Shown piece by piece: positions 55,787-64,000 of a stretch of DNA of 64,000 nucleotides. Origin of the DNA: Tragulus kanchil (Eukaryota > Chordata > Mammalia > Artiodactyla > Tragulidae). The stretch is from the NCBI GenBank assembly GCA_022376925.1, contig JAIOJX010000030.1, positions 169,689,298 to 169,753,297 of the forward strand, written 5' to 3'. Numbering within the stretch: the first letter of the stretch is position 1; the number at the start of each line of letters is the position of its first letter. The notes below the pieces were generated by a model. That model saw nothing but the letters and a program-made list of their open reading frames with translations. It was not told where the DNA came from and made no database searches. A program made the position numbers and the translations under genes.

Positions 55787-56116
55787 ATATTTTTAAGGAT
55801 TTATTTATTTATTTATTTTGGGTGGGGGTCGGGTTGGGGAGGGAGGGGAGCGGGCGGGCCACCTCTATTGGTCCTTCACCTGTCCACCTTCATCCGTCTT
55901 TGTTCTTTGGCTCCTGTGGGCCTCCCATCGCGGTGGCCTCTGTTGCTGCAGAGCACCGGCTCTGGGCGCATGCGCCCCAGAGCTCCGGCTCGGTGATTGG
56001 ACACATCAGTCCAGCCGCTCCGCGGCACGTGGGATCCTCCCAAGCCAGGAATCGAACCGACACCCCTTGCACTGCAAGGCGGCATCCCCATCCACTGGAC
56101 CACCAGGGGAAGCCCT
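55787..56116 (-). mobile_element. Young CHR-type SINE, long-tail form
   Basis: Complete minus-strand element: (ATTT)n, long GC/pyrimidine tail ('gggttggggagggagggga' in + orientation at 55832), body with GCATGCGCCCCAGAGC, B box and head ending 'accaccaggggaagccc'. 'ctataaaaatat' occurs on both sides (55775 and 56115), a likely target-site duplication. Confidence 0.88.
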
Positions 56117-56299
56117 ATAAAAATATTTTTATATTTTGTGTGTAACTGTGTGGTAAATCAAGAACCATAACCACTATCATAGGGAGCAGTTAGCCTGTGT
56201 CTGTAGGCAGGTACTAGACTACATTTACTGAACCTGAATTTAGATGTTACCAAGCCTTTGAATGTAATGTCTGAGGCCAGGTACAATCATAGCATACAT

Positions 56300-56428
56300 C
56301 AAGGTTTCTCAAAGTGTGGTCCCTGGGCACTTGTGAGAAACATTTTCTTAGGCCCTGAACCAGAGCTCCTGAATCAGAAACTCTTCTGGGCCATTCTTTG
56401 ATGCGTGTTAAAGTTTGAGAACAACTGC
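56300..56428. mobile_element. MER5A-type hAT DNA transposon remnant
   Basis: 'aaggtttctcaaagtgtggt', 'cccctgggcac'-like start, 'ctcctgaatcagaaactctt' and 'gttaaagtttgagaacaact' give the MER5A order, with inverted ends near CAAGGTTTCTCAAA and TTTGAGAACAACTG. It is non-autonomous and shortened inside. Confidence 0.75.
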
Positions 56429-56663
56429 TGTAACACTCTCCGTTTCTCAGTCAAAGATTGACATTTGACTAGCTTCAGCTTTGGCCCAGCTAGACATTTT
56501 AAGCTTCTCACATGAGGACAGGAGAGCTTCTGATGTGCCCCCAGAGTTTTCCTCATAAGCATTCCAGTTTCATTTCCCATCATGGAGGATCCAGTTTCTG
56601 AAAGGAAAATAGGAAGATGCCCTTCAATAAAAGGGCAGAGGGAATCACAGGCAAACATGGTCT

Positions 56664-58973
56664 TAAACCTTTACCAGATATCCAAGGAGCTGGTGAATTT
56701 CAGAGGGAAATGATTTCTGTGGCCAAGTAAGCAAGGTCCTGAGGAAATTTATGGCCTAAACATTTCCCTGTTTCTGGGTCAGAAAATGATAGCACACAGA
56801 TGGAATTTACACTGGGAGCCTGAATGGAGTGGCCCCACCCAGGCAGCTCAGCAAAAAGCCCCTTTCACTGGCTCTATTCAGTTATAATGACTGCTCCCCA
56901 GGCTGGCTGCTTTTTCTTTTTCCTCGACTGCTTTCACTTTTTTTCACAGGGGCCTGCCCTGCATGTAGTCCACTTGGGACTGGGGTGAGCCTTGATTTGG
57001 CAGGAGAAAGGAAGAAGTACACAGTGGCCTACAAAATTGAATCACTCTCCCTCCCTGGCCCCTTTCCTTGAATAATAGGCCTTTGTGCTTTGAAATGCAG
57101 GGAAGTCCTAGTTTCTCAGACTTAAAAAAAAAAAAAAATGAAACCTTCCTTCCTCCAGTTTCTGTCTTACGATGCTTAGCTGAAAGTAGTTAAGGGGTAG
57201 AACAGTTACTAACTCAAATATTCCTTTAACAGTTTTAGAGGTCATCAGGATAGCTGATTTCTAGACACATACATTTGATGCATTCCTTCAGATGGAAAAC
57301 AGTATTGATTCAATTGAAAAAAAATCCAGCTTTTAAGAAAATCATATGGGACAAATTGGCACACTAAAAAAGAAAAAAATAAAAACCTGTGTTTGGCTCT
57401 AGTCAGTGACCCACTTTCATAAAATATTTAACAAAGCAAAATTGCATTACCAGAGAGGAGTCCAGATAGCCTTTGGAATCTGTGGAAATGGGTTTTTGAT
57501 GATAGACATGATTTAGGTCATCTCTGCGTTCCCTTCCTGAATTTTGTCCTACTTTTCCAAAAGATGAATGTTAATAACATCACTCTCTTTTTTAAGAAAT
57601 CTTGAGCAAATTATATTGAAAAATCATTTCATATATATCCCCATATGTTTCAGTGGTTTATGTGTGTTTTAACACCTTTGATTTCCATAAAAGATATAAT
57701 TTCACCATTAATTTTGAATTTTATAGAATGTTGTGAAGGTATAAAACATTCTTCAGTCAAGGATGGTTATTTATCTCTTTGGCTAGGTTGCTGGAGGCCA
57801 GGTTATGAAACTAAACCTTTACCAGATATCCAAGGAGCTGGTGAATTTCAGAGGGAAATGATTTCTGTGGCCAAGTAAGCAAGGTCCTGAGGAAATTTAT
57901 GGCCTAAACATTTCCCTGTTTCTGGGTCAGAAAATGATAGCACACAGATGGAATTTACACTGGGAGCCTGAATGGAGTGGCCCCACCCAGGCAGCTCAGC
58001 AAAAAGCCCCTTTCACTGGCTCTATTCAGTTATAATGACTGCTCCCCAGGCTGGCTGCTTTTTCTTTTTCCTCGACTGCTTTCACTTTTTTTCACAGGGG
58101 CCTGCCCTGCATGTAGTCCACTTGGGACTGGGGTGAGCCTTGATTTGGCAGGAGAAAGGAAGAAGTACACAGTGGCCTACAAAATTGAATCACTCTCCCT
58201 CCCTGGCCCCTTTCCTTGAATAATAGGCCTTTGTGCTTTGAAATGCAGGGAAGTCCTAGTTTCTCAGACTTAAAAAAAAAAAAAAAAAAAATGAAACCTT
58301 CCTTCCTCCAGTTTCTGTCTTACGATGCTTAGCTGAAAGTAGTTAAGGGGTAGAACAGTTACTAACTCAAATATTCCTTTAACAGTTTTAGAGGTCATCA
58401 GGATAGCTGATTTCTAGACACATACATTTGATGCATTCCTTCAGATGGAAAACAGTATTGATTCAATTGAAAAAAAATCCAGCTTTTAAGAAAATCATAT
58501 GGGACAAATTGGCACACTAAAAAAGAAAAAAATAAAAACCTGTGTTTGGCTCTAGTCAGTGACCCACTTTCATAAAATATTTAACAAAGCAAAATTGCAT
58601 TACCAGAGAGGAGTCCAGATAGCCTTTGGAATCTGTGGAAATGGGTTTTTGATGATAGACATGATTTAGGTCATCTCTGCGTTCCCTTCCTGAATTTTGT
58701 CCTACTTTTCCAAAAGATGAATGTTAATAACATCACTTTCTTTTTTAAGAAATCTTGCGAGCAAATTATATTGAAAAATCATTTCATATATATCCCCATA
58801 TGTTTCAGTGGTTTATGTGTGTTTTAACACCTTTGATTTCCATAAAAGATATAATTTCACCATTAATTTTGAATTTTATAGAATGTTGTGAAGGTATAAA
58901 ACATTCTTCAGTCAAGGATGGTTATTTATCTCTTTGGCTAGGTTGCTGGAGGCCAGGTTATGAAACTAAACCT
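56664..58973. repeat. Direct duplication D21 (offset 1148)
   Basis: Bases 56664-57818 recur at 57812-58973. Differences: A-run at 57123 against 58271 and 'aatcttgagc' against 'aatcttgcgagc'. Content is non-coding; an 80-codon open frame at 56829 and 57977 resembles nothing known. Confidence 0.92.
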
Positions 58974-60858
58974 GGAGTAAGAGATTTTTGTCTGCCCCTC
59001 CAGCAGCATTCCCCTTCCTTCCAGTTCCAGCTAGTGGATCTCTGTGAGGTTCTGTTCTTACAGAGTGGGGAACACATGATCCCCACCTCGCCAATCAAAT
59101 TAGCAAATCTTTTCTCCCTCCCAGCAATGGGGAAAGGCACAGTGATTGGTATCTAGAGATGAGCCACATGACATAGCCATGGCCAATGACACGCAGCAGG
59201 GACTTTTCTGGGATTGGTGGATAAGAGGCAGGTGCTTTCCTCCTGTTGATGCTAAGTCTGGCGAAGGTGGAACTGAAGACAACAGCAGCCAGTTTGATAC
59301 CCTGAAGTGAGAGCCTGAAGCTATGGTAGAGGCTGGGGCCTTTAAAGAGCCTGAGGATGAATGTAGCAAACTCCACTGAAGGTAGAGCTAAGAAATGGAA
59401 AAGAAATCCTGATCACATCCTTAAGCTGTGTTCCTGAAGCCAGCCTGAGCACTAGAATGTTTAATTGTTCTACTCAACAAATCTCCTTAGTGTTTAAGCC
59501 AGTTGGGTTTGGGTTTTCTGTTTTTAAAAGTGATCTTGCCAAGGCTGGTCAGGAGTCCAAAGATACTTGGAATTTGCTAAGACGAAGCTCCAGGTGCTGG
59601 GAATGAGGCTGAAGTCTGGTTGTCCAAACTGGACCCCAGTGCCACTCTATGCCACCCCTGCCAGTGCCTGGCTACTGCCTGGGTGGGGTGAGGAGAGTCA
59701 AGTGGTGACTTGATGCTGGTTTCTGCAGAGGTGTGTTGCATCAGCTTACGGTGCACTTGCATGCTGCAGAAAAACATGATTTAGGTCATCTCGTTCCTTC
59801 CTGAATTTTGTCCTACTTTTCCAAAAGATGAATGTTAATAACATCACTTTCTTTTTAAGAAATCTTGAGCAAATTATATTGAAAAATCATTTCATATATA
59901 TCCCCATATGTTTCAGTGGTTTATGTGTGTTTTAACACCTTTGATTTCCATAAAAGATATAATTTCACCATTAATTTTGAATTTTATAGAATGTTGTGAA
60001 GGTATAAAACATTCTTCAGTCAAGGATGGTTATTTATCTCTTTGGCTAGGTTGCTGGAGGCCAGGTTATGAAACTAAACCTGGAGTAAGAGATTTTTGTC
60101 TGCCCCTCCAGCAGCATTCCCCTTCCTTCCAGTTCCAGCTAGTGGATCTCTGTGAGGTTCTGTTCTTACAGAGTGGGGAACACATGATCCCCACCTCGCC
60201 AATCAAATTAGCAAATCTTTTCTCCCTCCCAGCAATGGGGAAAGGCACAGTGATTGGTATCTAGAGATGAGCCACATGACATAGCCATGGCCAATGACAC
60301 GCAGCAGGGACTTTTCTGGGATTGGTGGATAAGAGGCAGGTGCTTTCCTCCTGTTGATGCTAAGTCTGGCGAAGGTGGAACTGAAGACAACAGCAGCCAG
60401 TTTGATACCCTGAAGTGAGAGCCTGAAGCTATGGTAGAGGCTGGGGCCTTTAAAGAGCCTGAGGATGAATGTAGCAAACTCCACTGAAGGTAGAGCTAAG
60501 AAATGGAAAAGAAATCCTGATCACATCCTTAAGCTGTGTTCCTGAAGCCAGCCTGAGCACTAGAATGTTTAATTGTTCTACTCAACAAATCTCCTTAGTG
60601 TTTAAGCCAGTTGGGTTTGGGTTTTCTGTTTTTAAAAGTGATCTTGCCAAGGCTGGTCAGGAGTCCAAAGATACTTGGAATTTGCTAAGACGAAGCTCCA
60701 GGTGCTGGGAATGAGGCTGAAGTCTGGTTGTCCAAACTGGACCCCAGTGCCACTCTATGCCACCCCTGCCAGTGCCTGGCTACTGCCTGGGTGGGGTGAG
60801 GAGAGTCAAGTGGTGACTTGATGCTGGTTTCTGCAGAGGTGTGTTGCATCAGCTTACG
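58660..60858. repeat. Direct duplication D22 (offset about 1108)
   Basis: Bases 58660-59750 recur at 59775-60858. The first 30 bases of copy 2 are shortened ('tcatctctgcgttcccttcc' against 'tcatctcgttccttcc'). It overlaps D21, so 58660-58973 is present three times in the window. Confidence 0.92.
59140..59560 (+). mobile_element. Possible old LTR remnant
   Basis: 'gattggtggataagaggcag' and, at the end, 'taagccagttgggtttgggt' resemble a mammalian LTR 3' region by wording. The family could not be assigned. Copy at 60248-60668. Confidence 0.35.
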
Positions 60859-61204
60859 TCCTTGCCATCTCAGGTCAAGTCTGTCCTGGCAGCTAGGGAC
60901 AGGACCAGACTTGGAGGTAGGGAATCACACCCCTTCAGCTGTGGGGAGGGAAAGGGCAGGCTGGACTCTTTATAGAGGCTGTAGTAGCACATAAACTTCA
61001 CGTTGTGTTACACTTCTTTCACTGCACAGGCTCTATTTTCTCTCCTGCTCTGTGTGCCCACAAGAGTAGAGAGTATGTCTTTACTTTGGATTTCTGCCCA
61101 AAACATATTTCCACCTCCTTGTGCTCTAACTCCCACAACTGGGTAAGACCTCTCTCTTCGGTATTCTTGTAAACTCTTTTATGTACAGAGCACCACACTT
61201 TTCA
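60859..61204. other. Single-copy non-coding stretch
   Basis: No repeat or exon was recognised. Confidence 0.35.
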
Positions 61205-61690
61205 TATTATATTTTCATTCAGTTATTCAACAGCTTTTACTGAGTGGCTGCCATGTACCAAGTATGATTCTATCACTGGAGGTACAGCAATGAACAAGGC
61301 AAAAATACCTGCCTTCCAGGGGTTACAGTATATTCTTATGTGGAGATAGGCAATAAAATACCTAAATAGGCTTTTAAGAAGTAGTTATGTTCAAAGGGGA
61401 AAACAGGGAAAGAGAATAGAATAAGGACTGACAGGGAAAGGTGATAATTTTTAATGGACTGGTGAGGGAAGACTTCATTGAGAAGGTGGCATATGAATAG
61501 ATATGAAGGAGATGAATGAACAAGCCATGTGAGTATCTGGAGGAAATAGTCTCCAGGTGAATGGAATAGCAAGTGCAAAGGCCCTGGGGTTGGGGCTTGG
61601 TATGTTTGAAAAACGAAAAGGCAGCCAGTGTGAGGAGAGTGGAGTAGAGCTCCAAGGAGAGGAGTAGAAACTGACATCATCATAGGGTTT
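61205..61690 (-). repeat. L2 LINE fragment
   Basis: 'ttattcaacagcttttactg', 'gtacagcaatgaacaaggca', 'gggaagacttcattgagaag' and 'agcaagtgcaaaggccctgg' follow the L2 3' region over nearly 500 bases. It is long decayed; the open frames of 93-115 codons on its minus strand are chance. Strand is less certain than identity. Confidence 0.7.
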
Positions 61691-61711
61691 GCAGGGAAAT
61701 AGGGATCAGAG

Positions 61712-62130
61712 GCTATTGCAATTATTTACTGCTGCATAAGGAACCACTCCAAAACTTAATGGCACAACACAGTTTATTATTTCTCACAATTCTGTGGGTT
61801 GCCCAGGCAGTTATTATGCTGGTCTCACCCTGTGGTCCCTACTGTGACTATAAAGCAGAACACTAGGATGGGTGGGTTGGGCCTCTGTCCCATTGTGGTT
61901 TCTCACCATTCAGTTGTTTTACCCAGCCTTCTTATGTGACAACTGGGTCCCAAAAGGGAGCATTCCAAGGGGACCAACCCCAATGTGTGAGTGCTTATCT
62001 AGCTTCTGCTTGCATCACATTTGCCATGTTCCATTGGGCAAAAACTAAGCAAGCCTTGTGGCCAAGCCCAGAGTCACTATGAGAGTGACTTCATCCAAGA
62101 ATGTGACTATTGGGTTGCAGGAGCCATTGG
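61712..62130 (-). mobile_element. Probable MaLR-type LTR, antisense
   Basis: 'caattatttactgctgcata', 'aaacttaatggcacaacaca' and 'tctcacaattctgtgggttg' resemble the MLT1-type LTR end in antisense, as at 51378. The part from 61862 recurs at 63008-63272. Confidence 0.5.
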
Positions 62131-62155
62131 AAGCCACTATGGAAGCTTGGGGATC

Positions 62156-62293
62156 TAGAGCACAGGCTCCATAGGTGTGACTCACGGGCTTAGTTGCTCA
62201 GCAGCATATGGGATCTTCCTGCTCAGGGATCGAACCCTTGTCTCCTGCATTGGCAGGTGAACTCTTTACCACTGAGCTACCAGGGAAGCCCTG
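62156..62293 (-). mobile_element. CHR-2-like SINE, older
   Basis: 'gagcacaggctccataggtg', 'gcttagttgctcagcagcat', 'gggatcgaacccttgtctcc' and 'ctaccagggaagcc' are classic antisense CHR-2. It is closer to the standard cetartiodactyl CHR-2 than the young family here. Copy at 63298-63435. Confidence 0.8.
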
Positions 62294-62323
62294 TAACCTG
62301 GTTTTTTAACATCTCATTTTGTG

Positions 62324-62697
62324 GGCTTCCCTGGTGGTCCAGTGGGTAAGGACTCCGCCTCGTATTGCAAGGGGTGCCAGTTCAATGCTTGGCCTGGGAA
62401 GATCCCACGTGTCGCGGAGCAACTGGACCGATGTGTCCAACTACCGAGGCGGAGCTCTGGAGCACATGTGCCCATATCCCTGGGCTGGGAAGATCCCATG
62501 TGCCGCGGAGCGAGTGGACAGGATGTGTCCAACTAACGAGCCGGAGCTCTGGAGCGCATGCATCTAGAGCTGGTGATCTGCGATGAGAGAGGCCACTGCG
62601 ATGGGAGGCCCACACAGGCCAAAGAACAAAGGTAAATAAATGAAAGATCAATAGAAGTGGCAAAAAAAAAAAAAAAGACTTACTAAAAAAAAAAAAA
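62324..62697 (+). mobile_element. Young CHR-type SINE with internal tandem duplication
   Basis: Complete element with head GGGCTTCCCTGGTGGTCCAG. The segment from 'ctgggaagatcccacgtg' to 'gagctctggagcacatgtgc' (about 62391-62472) is followed by a second version, 'ctgggaagatcccatgtg' to 'gagctctggagcgcatgc' (about 62484-62562). Flanking ATCTCATTTTGTG (62311) and ATCTCATTGTGTG (62698) form a 13-bp target-site duplication with one mismatch. Copy at about 63467-63840. Confidence 0.88.
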
Positions 62698-64000
62698 ATC
62701 TCATTGTGTGAATATTCAGATCTGTTCAGTCTCACAATGATGGATACTTAGCTTGTTTTCAGTTTTTTGTTTTTTGGTTATTTTAACTAGAATTACATCA
62801 TATTTTATTCTCTGATTTCAGCTCCACAGTTTGGGTTTTCCTGTTTTCTCTTGGACATATTTTTCTGCTTTGCTGAGGTAGGCTATTTTTTTGTTTTGTC
62901 CGTTTTGCTTGTTGATATCTGTTTCATTTAGGACCTCTGATAGGAGTTTCTAAATAGTTTTCTCCAATGGCCAACCATGTGTGGGGTTTGCTTATTCTAG
63001 CTTAAAAACTAGGATGGGTGGGTTGGGCCTCTGTCCCATTGTGGTTTCTCACCATTCAGTTGTTTTACCCAGCCTTCTTATGTGACAACTGGGTCCCAAA
63101 GGGAGCATTCAAGGGGACCAACCCCAATGTGTGAGTGCTTATCTAGCTTCTGCTTGCATCACATTTGCCATGTTCCATTGGGCAAAACTAAGCAAGCCTT
63201 GTGGCCAAGCCCAGAGTCACTATGAGAGTGACTTCATCCAAGAATGTGACTATTGGGTTGCAGGAGCCATTGGAAGCCACTATGGAAGCTTGGGGATCTA
63301 GAGCACAGGCTCCATAGGTGTGACTCACGGGCTTAGTTGCTCAGCAGCATATGGGATCTTCCTGCTCAGGGATCGAACCCTTGTCTCCTGCATTGGCAGG
63401 TGAACTCTTTACCACTGAGCTACCAGGGAAGCCCTGTAACCTGGTTTTTTAACATCTCATTTTGTGGGCTTCCCTGGTGGTCCAGTGGGTAAGGACTCCG
63501 CCTCGTGTGCAAGGGGTGCCAGTTCAATGCTTGGCCTGGGAAGATCCCACGTGTCGCGGAGCAACTGGACCGATGTGTCCAACTACCGAGGCGGAGCTCT
63601 GGAGCACATGTGCCCATATCCCTGGGCTGGGAAGATCCCATGTGCCGCGGAGCGAGTGGACAGGATGTGTCCAACTAACGAGCCGGAGCTCTGGAGCGCA
63701 TGCATCTAGAGCTGGTGATCTGCGATGAGAGAGGCCACTGCGATGGGAGGCCCACACAGGCCAAAGAACAAAGGTAAATAAATGAAAGATCAATAGAAGT
63801 GGCAAAAAAAAAAAAAAAGACTTACTAAAAAAAAAAAAAATCTCATTGTGTGAATATTCAGATCTGTTCAGTCTCACAATGATGGATACTTAGCTTGTTT
63901 TCAGTTTTTTGTTTTTTGGTTATTTTAACTAGAATTACATCATATTTTATTCTCTGATTTCAGCTCCACAGTTTGGGTTTTCCTGTTTTCTCTTGGACAT

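Larger units (their letters stand above)
61862..64000. repeat. Direct duplication D23, running off the window (offset about 1142)
   Basis: Bases 61862-62860 and beyond recur from 63008 to the window end at 64000. Copy 2 has shorter runs near its start ('cccaaagggagcattcaagg' against 'cccaaaagggagcattccaa') and lacks two bases in the SINE ('cctcgtgtgcaagg' against 'cctcgtattgcaagg'). Confidence 0.9.

Noticed and set aside
1..64000. A satellite or CRISPR-like array
   Set aside because: Each unit differs from the next and occurs two or at most three times; there are no short regular repeats with spacers.

Overview
The window is vertebrate nuclear DNA from a ruminant. The evidence is Bov-tA SINEs, BovB/ART2A-type 3' fragments, cetartiodactyl CHR-type tRNA-derived SINEs and a ruminant-like L1. 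The youngest-looking SINEs are a CHR-2-like family ending near AATAGAAGTGGCC. Bov-tA copies look older and no Bov-A2 dimer was seen, so a non-pecoran ruminant such as a chevrotain fits better than cattle, sheep or deer. That last step is inference.

The dominant feature is 23 direct duplications of about 1.0-1.25 kb, running from base 1 to base 64000. Nearly every part of the window lies in or beside one. Unit lengths are similar, the copies are almost identical, and differences are mostly homopolymer or short indels, often near the joins. They look like overlapping contig ends joined without merging, not biology. Removing one copy of each leaves about 38 kb of distinct sequence.

Layout. Positions 1-6.3 kb hold the 5' end of THUMPD3 on the minus strand: the first coding exon at 2472-2726, falsely repeated at 3572-3826, and a CpG-island promoter at about 5.85-6.6 kb with ETS-like motifs. 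From 6.7 to 34.9 kb lies upstream non-coding DNA with SINEs, MIR, L2, old L1M and MaLR LTR remnants and one strong CTCF-like motif. From 35.47 to 47.72 kb, inflated by the duplications, is a nearly full-length young L1 (about 5.5 kb when collapsed) inserted into a Bov-tA SINE with a 16-bp target-site duplication. Its ORF1 and ORF2 are largely intact, but ORF2 has an in-frame TAA just after the cysteine motif. From 47.8 to 64 kb lies more non-coding DNA with SINEs, L1M, MLT1-type LTRs, MIR, MER5A and L2.

No other protein-coding exon, standalone RNA gene, CRISPR array or virus could be supported. Most open frames in the window are translated SINEs, L1 antisense frames or chance. Human synteny (THUMPD3 with a divergent antisense lncRNA and SRGAP3 further upstream) suggests the right part of the window is lncRNA or intergenic sequence upstream of THUMPD3; this was not checked.
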